DNA of 64,000 nucleotides from Algoriphagus yeomjeoni (GCF_003259505.1 NZ_QLLK01000004.1:248001-312000); one strand, 5' to 3'; numbered from the stretch's first letter, positions 44,943 to 54,556 are shown. A program made the numbers and translations. Notes: generated by a model not told the origin, from the letters alone.

Positions 44943-45026
44943 ATGGAAAACAGCAATAGAAATATTGATTTTTTAGCAATTGCACATCAAAGCAACTTGA
45001 TGCATCATTTCCATCATTCCTCCTGA
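44943..45026 (+). CDS. Histidine-rich leader peptide of the his operon
   Basis: A short frame ends in MHHFHHSS and then TGA (45000-45026), with four His codons in a stretch of five. An in-frame ATG at 44943 extends it to 27 residues with one more His. It lies between a well-formed promoter and hisG, so ribosome stalling at His codons during histidine starvation is the obvious model, as in classical his attenuation. A hairpin (catcaa/ttgatg, 44985-45002) overlaps the start of the His run, and another (attcct/aggaat) covers the stop codon. I do not see a canonical terminator with a U-run before hisG, so the read-through step may use another structure or translational coupling. Which ATG is used is uncertain: the first would lie only about 3 nt from the predicted transcript start. 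Confidence 0.72.
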   Translation: MENSNRNIDFLAIAHQSNLMHHFHHSS

Positions 45027-45122
45027 GGAATATTGTTACACACCCGGTGAAGCCGATGATAGGGATTCCGCTTTTCGCCACTATTTATTACAACCTTTTA
45101 TTTCTTAGCGTAACTTGCCAAC

Positions 45123-45983
45123 ATGGAACAAATAATCCGTATTGCCGTGCAGAAAAGCGGCAGACTATCAGACGATTCACTTAGCCTCATCAAAGAATGT
45201 GGCATCAAATTTTACAATGGAACGGGCAAACTCAAGTCCACTTCCACCAATTTCCCAATCGAATTCTTGTTTCTTCGTGACGACGATATTCCAGGCTATG
45301 TAGCAGATGGAGTAGCTGACTTAGGTATTGTAGGTCAGAATGAGGTGGTAGAGAAAGACAAAAATGTCACCACGATGAAAGCTCTTGGCTTTTCCAAATG
45401 CAGACTTTCACTTGCCGTAGCCAAAGGTCAGGAATATAATGGGGTGGAGTTTTTCGAAGGAAAAAATATAGCTACCTCCTATCCTAAAATCCTTGGTGAT
45501 TACCTCAAGAGCCAAAATATCAACGCCGACATCCACGAAATCTCAGGATCGGTTGAAATCGCTCCTAGTATTGGATTAGCAGAGGGAATCTGTGATATCG
45601 TAAGCTCAGGCTCCACCCTGATGATGAATGGTCTGAAGGAAGTGGAAGAGATTTTCAAATCCGAAGCTGTTCTGATCGCAAACAACAATCTATCAGATTG
45701 GAAAAAGGAAATTGCGGAGAAACTTCTCTTTAGAATCAACGCAGTACAAAAAGGAAAAAGCAATAAATATGTGCTCCTAAATGCTCCAAACGCATCTATT
45801 GAGAAAATCACAAGTCTAATTCCTGGAATGCGTAGCCCTACTATATTGCCTCTGGCGCAAGAAGGTTGGTCTTCTGTTCACTCAGTTTTGAACGAGGATC
45901 AATTCTGGGAAAACATTGAAGAGCTCAGAGCTGCCGGAGCAGAAGGAATCCTAGTCGTTCCTATAGAAAAGATGATTCTTTAA
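45123..45983 (+). CDS. hisG: ATP phosphoribosyltransferase, long form
   Basis: This 286-residue protein starts MEQIIRIAVQKSGRLSDDS. It has the PRPP-binding part in SSGSTLMMNGL (residues about 160-170) and the typical C-terminal ACT-like regulatory domain, which places it in the long HisG_L class that does not need HisZ. It catalyses the first committed step of histidine synthesis and is usually feedback-inhibited by histidine. It is the first structural gene after the His leader and 40 nt upstream of hisD. Confidence 0.95.
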   Translation: MEQIIRIAVQKSGRLSDDSLSLIKECGIKFYNGTGKLKSTSTNFPIEFLFLRDDDIPGYVADGVADLGIVGQNEVVEKDKNVTTMKALGFSKCRLSLAVAKGQEYNGVEFFEGKNIATSYPKILGDYLKSQNINADIHEISGSVEIAPSIGLAEGICDIVSSGSTLMMNGLKEVEEIFKSEAVLIANNNLSDWKKEIAEKLLFRINAVQKGKSNKYVLLNAPNASIEKITSLIPGMRSPTILPLAQEGWSSVHSVLNEDQFWENIEELRAAGAEGILVVPIEKMIL

Positions 45984-46023
45984 TTCTGCAAAACTATTTG
46001 CACAACCTTAGACCAGAAATCAA

Positions 46024-47319
46024 ATGAACATCCTGGATAATCCTAGTAAGGACACTTGGAAGAAACAGTTGGCAAGGCCTACTTTTAAAACCAAACAAAT
46101 AAATAAGATTGTAAAACCAATCTTGCGCAAAGTGAAAAGAAATGGTGACAAAGCCCTTTTCAAATTTGCCATGGAATACGATCACGTGGAATTAGATTCA
46201 CTTTTTCCCTCTGAAGTAGAAATCCAAGCCGCATCTGCAGCACTTTCTCCTGCTTTGAAAGAAGCAATAAATGTAGCCAAAAGAAATATCGAACGTTTCC
46301 ATATGGCTCAGGCGACACCAGAGTTGGTAGATGAAGTGATGCCGGGAGTAGTATGTAGTAGGAAAAGTGTACCCATTCAAAAAGTCGGTTTATATATTCC
46401 GGGAGGAACAGCACCGCTTTTTAGTACAGTATTGATGCTTGGAATCCCTGCGGTGTTGGCGGGATGTAAGGAAATTGTACTTTGCTCACCACCTAGTAAA
46501 GAAGGGAAAATCCACCCCGCTATACTTTATACAGCATCACTAATAGGTATCACCAAAATCGTAAAAGCAGGTGGAGCACAAGCCATCGCGGCAATGACTT
46601 TTGGCACAGAAAGCGTCCCGAAGGTGGATAAGATCTTTGGACCCGGAAATCAATTTGTAACGGCAGCGAAGCAAATAGCTACAAAATATGGAGTGGCGAT
46701 CGATATGCCTGCAGGACCTTCAGAAGTGCTGGTTTATGCAGATGATTCGGCAAACGCTGCTTTTGTAGCTGCGGATTTACTTTCTCAGGCCGAGCATGGC
46801 GTAGATAGTCAGGTTATTTTGGTAACTGATACTGAGAAATTTGCGAAGCGCGTTATTAAAGAAATAGCTGAGCAATTGGAAGATCTTCCAAGAAAAGACA
46901 TTGCTAAAAAGGCTCTAGCCAATTCCAGAGCAGTGATTATGAACAACGCGGCAGAGGCGTTGGAGTTGATCAACTACTACGCTCCAGAGCATTTGATCAT
47001 AAGTGTGGTCGAAGAAGACGAAGCTGTCGCTACGATTTACAATGCTGGATCAGTATTCATTGGCAATTACACGCCTGAATCAGCCGGTGATTATGCATCA
47101 GGAACCAATCACACCTTGCCTACTTATGGCTATGCTAGAAATTACAGTGGTGTTTCATTGGATAGCTTTGTTAAAAAGATCACCTATCAAAAACTCAGTC
47201 CGGAAGGATTGAAAAATATTGGGCCTACCATTGAGATAATGGCAGAAAACGAATTATTAGAAGCCCACAAGAATGCAGTAACTATAAGACTCAAACAGCT
47301 CAAAAAACAAAAGAAATGA
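46024..47319 (+). CDS. hisD: Histidinol dehydrogenase
   Basis: This 431-residue protein has the expected motifs in order: VGLYIPGGTAPLFSTVLML, KAGGAQAIAAMTFGTESVP, the signature IFGPGNQFVTAAK with DMPAGPSEVLV, EHGVDSQV and the C-terminal NYAPEHLII with ESAGDYASGTNHTLPT. It oxidises L-histidinol to histidine in two NAD-dependent steps using zinc. Its stop overlaps the hisC start (ATGA), so translation is coupled. Confidence 0.96.
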   Translation: MNILDNPSKDTWKKQLARPTFKTKQINKIVKPILRKVKRNGDKALFKFAMEYDHVELDSLFPSEVEIQAASAALSPALKEAINVAKRNIERFHMAQATPELVDEVMPGVVCSRKSVPIQKVGLYIPGGTAPLFSTVLMLGIPAVLAGCKEIVLCSPPSKEGKIHPAILYTASLIGITKIVKAGGAQAIAAMTFGTESVPKVDKIFGPGNQFVTAAKQIATKYGVAIDMPAGPSEVLVYADDSANAAFVAADLLSQAEHGVDSQVILVTDTEKFAKRVIKEIAEQLEDLPRKDIAKKALANSRAVIMNNAAEALELINYYAPEHLIISVVEEDEAVATIYNAGSVFIGNYTPESAGDYASGTNHTLPTYGYARNYSGVSLDSFVKKITYQKLSPEGLKNIGPTIEIMAENELLEAHKNAVTIRLKQLKKQKK

Positions 47320-48383
47320 AGTTTGACTTAACCCCATTACTTAGACCACACATTATAAACCTCCTGCCTTATACCTCAGCTCGTGATGAGTATACCGGCA
47401 AAGAAGGTATTTTCCTAGATGCAAACGAAAACCCTTACGGTTCCGTGACGGATGCTGATCATAATCGTTATCCTGATCCTTACCAGCTGGATTTAAAAGA
47501 AGAAATTGCCAAGATCAAGCGGGTAAAGCCATCTCAAATATTCCTAGGAAATGGCTCTGATGAAGCGATTGACTTGCTTTTCAGGGCATTTTGCAATCCT
47601 GGAAAGGACAATGTAATTCTACTTCCTCCTACTTACGGGATGTATGAAGTCAGCGCTGGAATCAATGATGTTGAAACCCGCAAAATCCCATTGACTCCGG
47701 ATTTCCAACTTCAGCCTGACCTGATTCTAAAGGCAGTTGATGAAAATACTAAGATCATTTTTGTATGCTCACCTAATAATCCAAGTGGAAACAAGGTTAA
47801 CCGCGAGGATATTCTGCGATTACTTCGTGAATTCAAAGGATTGGTAGTTGTGGATGAAGCTTACATTGACTTCAGTGATGAGCCAAGCTTTACTACTCAT
47901 ATGGGAGAGTTCGGAAATCTACTGGTCATGCAAACTTTCTCCAAAGCTTGGGGACTTGCTTCCTTAAGACTTGGGATGGCTTTTGCCAGCAAGAAAATGA
48001 TCAAAATCTTAAACCGAATTAAGCCTCCATATAATATCTCTGGCCTGACGCAAGAGACTGTTTTGGCGGCTATACAGAAGGTAGATAAGGTCAATGCGAT
48101 GATCGCGGATATTCTTCAGGAGCGGGAATACCTCAGAGCAGAGATGAGCAAACTTGATTTTGTGCAGAAAATTCATCCTTCACATGCCAACTTTCTTCTG
48201 GTTCAAATCCCAAACGCAAGTCATGTGTATGACGATTTGATTGAGGAAAAAATCATTGTAAGGAACAGATCCAAAGTGCAGCTTTGCGAGGAATGTTTAC
48301 GAATTTCTGTAGGAACTAGAACGGAAAATGAAGCTTTTATCAAAGCTTTGAAAAAAATATATACTGAAAGCTTCAACCTGTAA
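47316..48383 (+). CDS. hisC: Histidinol-phosphate aminotransferase
   Basis: This 355-residue fold-type I PLP enzyme has LDANENPYGS at the N-terminus, the substrate/PLP motif SPNNPSGNKV, VVDEAYIDFSD, and the Schiff-base lysine in TFSKAWGLASLRLG. It transfers an amino group from glutamate to imidazole-acetol phosphate. It overlaps hisD by 4 nt and ends 3 nt before hisB. Confidence 0.95.
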   Translation: MKFDLTPLLRPHIINLLPYTSARDEYTGKEGIFLDANENPYGSVTDADHNRYPDPYQLDLKEEIAKIKRVKPSQIFLGNGSDEAIDLLFRAFCNPGKDNVILLPPTYGMYEVSAGINDVETRKIPLTPDFQLQPDLILKAVDENTKIIFVCSPNNPSGNKVNREDILRLLREFKGLVVVDEAYIDFSDEPSFTTHMGEFGNLLVMQTFSKAWGLASLRLGMAFASKKMIKILNRIKPPYNISGLTQETVLAAIQKVDKVNAMIADILQEREYLRAEMSKLDFVQKIHPSHANFLLVQIPNASHVYDDLIEEKIIVRNRSKVQLCEECLRISVGTRTENEAFIKALKKIYTESFNL

Positions 48384-48386
48384 ATC

Positions 48387-49484
48387 ATGGCAAAAAAAGT
48401 ACTTTTTATCGATAGGGACGGAACAATAATCAAAGAACCACCAACTGATTTTCAGGTAGATAGCCTAGAGAAGCTAGAGTTTTTGCCGAAGGCTATTTCT
48501 AACCTTCGCAAAATTGCTGAAGAGACTGATTTTGAGTTGGTGATGGTTACGAATCAAGATGGACTCGGAACAGACTCCTTTCCTGAAAACACCTTCTGGC
48601 CGGCCCAATTCAAAATGTTGAAAACACTGGAACAAGAGAATATCTTCTTCAAGGAAATACATGTCGACAAGACTTTTGAAAGTGAAAATGCGCCAACGCG
48701 AAAGCCGAACACTGGTCTTCTGACAGCATATTTTTCCGAAGAATATGATTTGGCTAATTCCTATGTAATCGGAGATAGACTCACAGACGTGAAGCTTGCT
48801 GAGAATCTTGGAGCCAAGGCAATTTTCATTGGAGAAAAAGCAGAAAATGCAGCTTTGAGCACAACGAACTGGGATGAGATTTACGAATTCTTGAAGATGC
48901 CACCTAGGTCTGCTGAGGTAATACGCAAGACTTCCGAAACTGATATTTACATCAAGTTAAATCTGGATGGAAATGGCCACTGCGATATCAAAACTGGCTT
49001 GCATTTCTTTGACCATATGCTCGAGCAACTTGGCAAACATGGAAGCACAGATCTGGAAATCAAGGTGAATGGTGATTTACACATCGATGAGCACCATACC
49101 ATAGAAGATACTGGATTAGCACTTGGAGAAGCTTATTTAAAAGCTTTGGGTGATAAGAAAGGCATCTACCGTTACGGATTTCTATTGCCTATGGATGATG
49201 TGCTAGCACAGGCTGCCATTGATTTTGGCGGTAGACCCTGGATGATGTGGGAGGCTGATTTCAAGCGGGAAAAAGTTGGCGATATGCCTACCGAAATGTT
49301 CTTCCATTTCTTCAAATCCTTCTCAGACACGGCAAAGTGCAATCTAAATATCAAAGCAGAAGGAGATAACGAGCATCACAAAATAGAGGCAATTTTCAAG
49401 GCTTTTGCAAGAGCTATTAAAATGGCCGTGATGCGTGATCCAAGAAATATCAATCAACTTCCAAGTACGAAGGGAGTTCTTTAA
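48387..49484 (+). CDS. hisB: Bifunctional histidinol-phosphatase / IGP dehydratase
   Basis: This 365-residue fusion protein has an N-terminal HAD-type histidinol-phosphate phosphatase ([12 protein letters not shown] with the nucleophilic Asp, [10 protein letters not shown]). The imidazoleglycerol-phosphate dehydratase domain begins near residue 175, with the metal-binding repeats [14 protein letters not shown] and [16 protein letters not shown]. It catalyses two non-consecutive steps of the pathway. It is the last his gene here: a strong terminator follows, so hisH, hisA, hisF and hisI must lie elsewhere. Confidence 0.96.
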   Translation: MAKKVLFIDRDGTIIKEPPTDFQVDSLEKLEFLPKAISNLRKIAEETDFELVMVTNQDGLGTDSFPENTFWPAQFKMLKTLEQENIFFKEIHVDKTFESENAPTRKPNTGLLTAYFSEEYDLANSYVIGDRLTDVKLAENLGAKAIFIGEKAENAALSTTNWDEIYEFLKMPPRSAEVIRKTSETDIYIKLNLDGNGHCDIKTGLHFFDHMLEQLGKHGSTDLEIKVNGDLHIDEHHTIEDTGLALGEAYLKALGDKKGIYRYGFLLPMDDVLAQAAIDFGGRPWMMWEADFKREKVGDMPTEMFFHFFKSFSDTAKCNLNIKAEGDNEHHKIEAIFKAFARAIKMAVMRDPRNINQLPSTKGVL

Positions 49485-49542
49485 AAATCAACAGATAAGC
49501 GTCTTTTCTAAACGGGAAGAGATTATTTCTGAAAATTTCGTA

Positions 49543-49592
49543 GGGATTAGGGAAATTTCACAAAAAAAGTTTTTCCTAATCCCTTTTTTTTT
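49543..49592 (+). terminator. Terminator of the hisGDCB operon
   Basis: Gggattagg-gaa and ttcctaatccc form a stem with one bulged base, a 17-nt loop and a T9 run (49584-49592). It separates hisB from the TPR lipoprotein gene. Confidence 0.88.
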
Positions 49593-49604
49593 GTTCTTTT
49601 AGTC

Positions 49605-50336
49605 ATGAAACGACTTTTACGTACAATAACTATTATTTTATTATTAATTGTGAGTAGCTCTTGCTCAAGTAGTCTTCAAAAGGCTGAACAACAATTCAAT
49701 AATGGGCAATATGAAGATGCTATTTCGAACTTGAATTCGTACTTATTTTTCAATGTCACTGATGTAAAAGCATTACACATACGTGCAAGGTGCTACGAAG
49801 AGCTCGGGGAAATAGAAAAGTCAAAATCAGATTATGAGCGAATCATTTCAATTGATAAGGAATATGCACACGCGTATGGAGGTTTGGCTAAACTACTTTT
49901 TGAGCAAAAGGATTACGAAAAGGCAGAAACCATGATTCTCCGAGCAGCTACACTAAATGCCGAAGATTTTGACATTATGTATCTACTTGGTCGTACAATG
50001 TTAATGAATGGGAAATTCAAAAAAGCAGAGGAATTTTTAAGAAAAGCAGCGGATTTGAATCCTGATTATGCCCAAGTTTATTATTATACAGGAATGGCTC
50101 TCGCTTATCAAGGAGATGCCTTGGGATGCGCAGCTTCTTTTAATTCTTATGTAAGTCGTGAACCAAATAATATGGTAGGACGCTACAATCGTGGATTTGC
50201 ATTAATGAATGCAGGTTTTTTAAAATGGGCTTTAGAGGATTTTGATGCAGTGTTGGCGCAAAACCCAAAACACACTGAAGCTTTGGCAAAAAAGCAACAA
50301 TGCTTGAATTATTTAGGCTTGGCATCAGCTGATTGA
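49605..50336 (+). CDS. TPR-repeat lipoprotein
   Basis: This 243-residue protein has a lipoprotein signal (TIILLLIVSSSC). It carries about six tetratricopeptide repeats; visible units include AEQQFNNGQYEDAISNLNSY, ARCYEELGEIEKSKSDYERI, GLAKLLFEQKDYEKAETMIL and TGMALAYQGDALGCAASFNSY. TPR lipoproteins scaffold protein complexes at the inner face of the outer membrane. The partner is unknown. The start lies 12 nt after the his terminator's T-run. Confidence 0.9.
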   Translation: MKRLLRTITIILLLIVSSSCSSSLQKAEQQFNNGQYEDAISNLNSYLFFNVTDVKALHIRARCYEELGEIEKSKSDYERIISIDKEYAHAYGGLAKLLFEQKDYEKAETMILRAATLNAEDFDIMYLLGRTMLMNGKFKKAEEFLRKAADLNPDYAQVYYYTGMALAYQGDALGCAASFNSYVSREPNNMVGRYNRGFALMNAGFLKWALEDFDAVLAQNPKHTEALAKKQQCLNYLGLASAD

Positions 50337-50371
50337 TCTCGAAATAAAGCAATCTTAAAGGTTCAAAACAG

Positions 50372-51247
50372 CTATGTCAACCGCGCCATAATAGCTTCCT
50401 TATAATTACTAATCGCCTGCTCACTCAATCCAAGGAATAAGTACGGCTCGATCATTTCCAGTTCCATTAAGTGGAACTCGCCATCTATCTCCACCCCATC
50501 TACTCGGACATACAGACTTTCTGAGGCGAATTCATCTATAAGATTTTGACATGAAAGCAGCATAGAAGCTGATGGGATAATTGGTTTTATCGTTCCTCCA
50601 AAGTAATGTTGAACCCGGAAATCTTTGCTTGCCGGAGTTTTCAAAACTGCATGGGAAAACTTCCTATTGAAAAAGATAAGTGAATACTCTCCTACCCGTT
50701 CAACCTCAGTAACAAAAGGTTGAACTAAAAATGCTTCTTCATTCACCCAAGCTTGAATTTTTTCAAGATGTTGATCCCAATTGTCTCCATTAATTTTCAG
50801 CGTATTCTTAGCTCCACCGCTCACTAAGGGCTTTACCACCCAAGTTTCAGATTGAATTTTTGAAGCTATTTTTTCCTTTACTATAGGCAGTCCCTTCTCT
50901 AAAATCATCCCTGCAATAACTGGATATCCTTTGGATTCAATTTCCAGAAGATATCTTTTAGAAGAGTTCCAAAGAATGGTATCCATGCTATTTAAGGCAG
51001 GTATTCTCAGCTTTTTAATTCTATCTATCCAAGTTAAAAATTCAGGATAATAGTCAAAATAGTCCCAGGTTGATTTGATTAGCAAGAGTGAAAACTGCTC
51101 CCATTTAACTGCAGTGTCAGACCAGCTTACAATCTCATGAGAAATTTGAAGTTCGGATAGAATTTCCGACAACATTTGATTTTCATCGAGTGTATTGTTA
51201 TCATATGCCCCAATTGAGAAATAACTGACGATAGCTACATGGATCAT
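50372..51247 (-). CDS. ATP-grasp family enzyme
   Basis: This protein has 291 residues from the ATG at 51247 (an upstream TTG would add seven). It has the ATP-grasp layout: an N-terminal substrate domain (KSTWDYFDYYPEFLTWI), the nucleotide lysine region VVKPLVSGGAKNT, and the C-terminal metal-site segment VRVDGVEIDGEFHLMELEMIEPYLFL. The last is the pattern seen in RimK/glutathione-synthetase-like and cycloserine-type ATP-grasp ligases. It would join a carboxylate to an amine with ATP. The substrate is unknown and the neighbours give no clue. Confidence 0.82.
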   Translation of the reverse strand: MIHVAIVSYFSIGAYDNNTLDENQMLSEILSELQISHEIVSWSDTAVKWEQFSLLLIKSTWDYFDYYPEFLTWIDRIKKLRIPALNSMDTILWNSSKRYLLEIESKGYPVIAGMILEKGLPIVKEKIASKIQSETWVVKPLVSGGAKNTLKINGDNWDQHLEKIQAWVNEEAFLVQPFVTEVERVGEYSLIFFNRKFSHAVLKTPASKDFRVQHYFGGTIKPIIPSASMLLSCQNLIDEFASESLYVRVDGVEIDGEFHLMELEMIEPYLFLGLSEQAISNYKEAIMARLT

Positions 51248-51348
51248 TTTTGCTGAATTTTTACGCAAATCTATACTTTAACCAAAATTTATAGTCACCA
51301 CTCTTCTAAAATCGGTCTTTAGCCTTACTTTTGGCCTTTGCCCTAGCT

Positions 51349-52104
51349 ATGAACCATCGTAAACTCGTCATAATCCCAACTTTTAATGAGAAGGAAAACA
51401 TTGTAGACATGATCCACGCGGTCATGAAGCTGGATGGTGGATTTGAGCTTTTGGTGATTGATGACGGTAGTCCAGATGGAACCGGTGATTTGGTAAAGAG
51501 CCAGCAAGTTGCTTTTCCGGATAGGCTTCACCTGCTAGAACGTAAAGGAAAGCTAGGCTTAGGTACAGCCTATATTACTGGTTTTAAATGGGCTTTAGAG
51601 AAGGATTATGATTTCATTTTCGAAATGGATGCAGATTTTTCGCACAACCCTAATGACTTAATAAGGCTTTATGAAGCATGTGCTGATCGGAGTTTTGACC
51701 TAGCTATTGGTTCCAGATACATCACAGGAGTAAATGTGGTAAACTGGCCTATGGGGAGAGTTTTGATGTCTTACTTCGCCAGTGTATATGTGAAATTTAT
51801 TACTGGATTGCCAGTAAAAGACGCAACTGCCGGATTTAAATGCTACCATAAGTCAGTTCTGAAAGGAATAAAACTGGATGAAATCCGATTTGTAGGCTAT
51901 GCATTTCAAATAGAAATGAAATTTACCTCTTGGAAGCTTGGGTATAAACTCGTAGAAATTCCAATCATTTTCACCGACCGCACCAAAGGAACTTCAAAAA
52001 TGAGCCCAGGGATTTTTAAGGAAGCTGGATTTGGAGTTATCTCCATGAAAATCAAAAGTATTTTCAGCCCATACAAGGCTAATCAAAGCGTATTGACCGA
52101 ATAG
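51349..52104 (+). CDS. Polyprenol-phosphate mannosyltransferase-like GT2
   Basis: This protein has 251 residues from the ATG at 51349. It is a GT2 (GT-A fold) enzyme with VIIPTFNEKENI, the first acidic pair in DDGSPDGT, and the DxD-like motif in FEMDADFSHNP. GSRYITGVNVVNWPMGR and DATAGFKCYH are typical of dolichol/polyprenol monophosphomannose synthases. It would transfer a sugar from a GDP- or UDP-donor to a polyprenyl phosphate at the cytoplasmic face of the membrane. There is no C-terminal transmembrane helix, as in the DPM1-type soluble enzymes. The 3' end overlaps the convergent permease gene by 26 nt. A TACTTTTG box (51326-51333) may be its -7 element. Confidence 0.88.
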   Translation: MNHRKLVIIPTFNEKENIVDMIHAVMKLDGGFELLVIDDGSPDGTGDLVKSQQVAFPDRLHLLERKGKLGLGTAYITGFKWALEKDYDFIFEMDADFSHNPNDLIRLYEACADRSFDLAIGSRYITGVNVVNWPMGRVLMSYFASVYVKFITGLPVKDATAGFKCYHKSVLKGIKLDEIRFVGYAFQIEMKFTSWKLGYKLVEIPIIFTDRTKGTSKMSPGIFKEAGFGVISMKIKSIFSPYKANQSVLTE

Positions 52105-53296
52105 GATCAACCTTAGAAATCACCATTACCGGGATCCACAATACGGCTGCTGTCAATACTACTATACCAATATTTATCAGGATAAAAGCTGGCCAATTCC
52201 AATCAATTGGGACGTAGCTCATGTAGTAACTTTCAGCTTCTAAAGGGATTAATCTGAATTTGTCCTGCAAAATGCCAATTCCTAGTCCTATCACATTTCC
52301 TATTATCATTCCCCGCAATAGAATATTGATCCCATTCCAAAAGAATATCCTTCGAATTTGTTGATTGGTAGCACCCAAAGCTTTCAGCAAACCGATCATT
52401 TGAGTACGCTCCATGATCAAAATAAAGAGAATTGCTCCCATATTAAAGATTGCCACAAAGCCAATCAAGCCAATGAATACATAGACATTGTTGTCCAATA
52501 AACTAAGCCAGTCAAAGATTTCCAGGAATTTATCTTGGCTATTTATCAACTTTAAGTCATAATCCATATACTCTTCTATAACAGGCGTATATGTATCAAC
52601 ATTTTTAAAATCATCCACGAAAACCTCCATCCCGCCAATCTGATCTTTGGTCCAGTCATTCAGATTTCTGATGGTTTGTAATTCTCCAATTATAATTTTC
52701 TCATCAAAATTCTCAAGGTATGTTTGAAAGATTCCTACTACTTCAACTCTCCTGTATCTAGGTGGGTCCTGCACAAAATAAAGCGTGATCTTATCACCTA
52801 CTTTCAGCAGCAATTTATTGGCAATAAACTGACTCAGCATGACTTCATTACTCGTTCCTTCTTCGGGAATCTGAAGCATTCTACCTTCTATTACATACTT
52901 TTTAAAACCCAGCGTGTCAAAATCCTGGCCTATACCCTTCATCAATACCCCTTCTACTTCCTCATCTCCTTTTATTAAAGCTGCCTTGTGGGCAAATGAC
53001 TGAACCTTAGTAATAAAAGGAAGTTCTCGATAGGTTTTGCTGAACTCAGAATTCAAAGAAAAAGGAGCTTCCTCGAAGGCATTGCTCATCGTGAATCGCT
53101 GCACTTGATAGTGACCCGTGAAACCGTAGACTTTGTCAGAAACTGTACTTTGAAAACCTCCCAAAACCATAAAGGACACAAGAGATACGGCTAGACCAAG
53201 CGCTAGACTTCCTACTGCAATTTTATGTATAGTGGCCGAAAATCCACCAGCTTTCTTGAAACTGATTCTTTTGGCAATGAAATAGGAAAGGTTCAA
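52079..53296 (-). CDS. LolC/LolE-type ABC transporter permease
   Basis: This 405-residue protein has the MacB/FtsX family layout. The first transmembrane helix follows KKAGGFSATIHKIAVGSLALGLAVSLVSFMVL (here given as context). A large periplasmic domain spans residues about 45-270, and three C-terminal helices form the FtsX-like permease domain (VYVFIGLIGFVAIFNMGAIL, GMIIGNVIGLGIGIL, FILINIGIVVLTAAVLWIPV). MNLSYFIAKRIS is typical of the lipoprotein-release branch. With an ATPase (LolD-like, not in the window) it would extract lipoproteins from the inner membrane. Its 3' end overlaps the GT2 gene by 26 nt. Confidence 0.88.
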   Translation of the reverse strand: MNLSYFIAKRISFKKAGGFSATIHKIAVGSLALGLAVSLVSFMVLGGFQSTVSDKVYGFTGHYQVQRFTMSNAFEEAPFSLNSEFSKTYRELPFITKVQSFAHKAALIKGDEEVEGVLMKGIGQDFDTLGFKKYVIEGRMLQIPEEGTSNEVMLSQFIANKLLLKVGDKITLYFVQDPPRYRRVEVVGIFQTYLENFDEKIIIGELQTIRNLNDWTKDQIGGMEVFVDDFKNVDTYTPVIEEYMDYDLKLINSQDKFLEIFDWLSLLDNNVYVFIGLIGFVAIFNMGAILFILIMERTQMIGLLKALGATNQQIRRIFFWNGINILLRGMIIGNVIGLGIGILQDKFRLIPLEAESYYMSYVPIDWNWPAFILINIGIVVLTAAVLWIPVMVISKVDPIRSIRFD

Positions 53297-53532
53297 AGGA
53301 CTGCTTTAATTTGTTCGATGAGACCGCAAAATAGCATGAAGCAAACGAAACTTTCGCCCTTTATTTACTTTTTGAGTATAGTAGCGTTAATTCTTTCAAA
53401 TTCTGTTCAGCTTGGCTAAGATCATAGCTAGTAATAGTTAGGAACCTACAAGCTCTAACTTGCCAAAAGCCTTATCAATAATTGAGTTTGAATATTTCAA
53501 ATTCTAAATTCAAATTTCAAATCAACTTCACT

Positions 53533-54459
53533 ATGAAAAAGAATCTTCGAATTATATACATGGGTACTCCTGAGTTCGCAGTGCCTGTTTTAGAGTTATT
53601 AGTGGAAAATGGATGGAATATCGTAGGAGTGATTACGGCACCGGATAAGCCCAAAGGTCGTGGTCAGAAACTAATTCCCTCACCGGTAAAAGAGGTTGCG
53701 CTGAAACTGAATTTGAATATTCTTCAACCCACAAATTTAAAATCGCCAGAATTTCAGGATGAACTACGTGCGCTAAAGGCTGATCTACAGATTGTAGTTG
53801 CTTTCCGAATGCTTCCTGAGTCCGTGTGGAATATGCCTCCATTAGGCACATTCAATCTGCATGCATCTCTTTTGCCCAATTATCGAGGTGCAGCTCCGAT
53901 CAATTGGGCTATTATCAATGGCGATACCGAAACAGGAGTGACAACATTCTTTCTTAAGCATGAGATTGACACCGGAAGTATTATCTATCAGGAAAAAGTA
54001 GCGATTCTAGCTGAAGATGATCTCGGTACTGTTTATGAAAAACTGATGAAAGTTGGTTCAGAGTTGGTTCTTAAGACCGTAGAAGATATTGCAGAAGATA
54101 GGGTTAAAGCTTTGCCTCAAGACGAATCCAAAGCTCTTCATCATGCTCCAAAAATTTTCAAAGAGACCTGCGAAATAAACTGGGATAAATCAGCTGAATC
54201 CATTCACAATTTGGTTCGCGGACTCTCTCCCTACCCTGCTGCTTGGACTAGGTTTGACGACAAAATCTGTAAAATTTACAAAACCAGCTTCTCCTCAAAA
54301 CAATCCACAGGCAAACCCATCGGGCAATTGGAAACTGACAATAAAAGCTATATGAAAGTCCAAACAGGTGAAGGAATCCTGGACATTTTAGAACTTCAGT
54401 TGGAAGGCAAAAAACGCATGAAAGTTGACGAATTACTCAGGGGATATAAGTTTTCATGA
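53533..54459 (+). CDS. fmt: Methionyl-tRNA formyltransferase
   Basis: This protein has 308 residues from the ATG at 53533. It has LRIIYMGTPEFAVPVLELL, DKPKGRGQKLIPSPVK, the catalytic HASLLPNYRGAAPINWAI motif and TGVTTFFLKHEIDTG. A C-terminal OB-like domain (SPYPAAWTRFD onward) completes it. It formylates initiator Met-tRNA. A longer in-frame reading from 53482 encodes a low-complexity stretch and is rejected. No def gene adjoins it. Confidence 0.95.
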   Translation: MKKNLRIIYMGTPEFAVPVLELLVENGWNIVGVITAPDKPKGRGQKLIPSPVKEVALKLNLNILQPTNLKSPEFQDELRALKADLQIVVAFRMLPESVWNMPPLGTFNLHASLLPNYRGAAPINWAIINGDTETGVTTFFLKHEIDTGSIIYQEKVAILAEDDLGTVYEKLMKVGSELVLKTVEDIAEDRVKALPQDESKALHHAPKIFKETCEINWDKSAESIHNLVRGLSPYPAAWTRFDDKICKIYKTSFSSKQSTGKPIGQLETDNKSYMKVQTGEGILDILELQLEGKKRMKVDELLRGYKFS

Positions 54460-54556
54460 TTAGAGAAAAGCTGAAATAAAGCGATAAATATTTCATTTTT
54501 ACACTGATTTTAAGGAACTTAAAGGAAGTAAATACCAATTTTTAAAATATAGAATC

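Noticed and set aside
45027..45122. Classical intrinsic attenuator terminator before hisG
   Set aside because: The best stem (ggtgaagc with gcttttcgcc) needs a bulge and a 16-nt loop and is not followed by a U-run.
53482..53532. 17 extra N-terminal residues for fmt
   Set aside because: They translate a repetitive AT-rich tract (aaattc words), and the family starts at the ATG at 53533.
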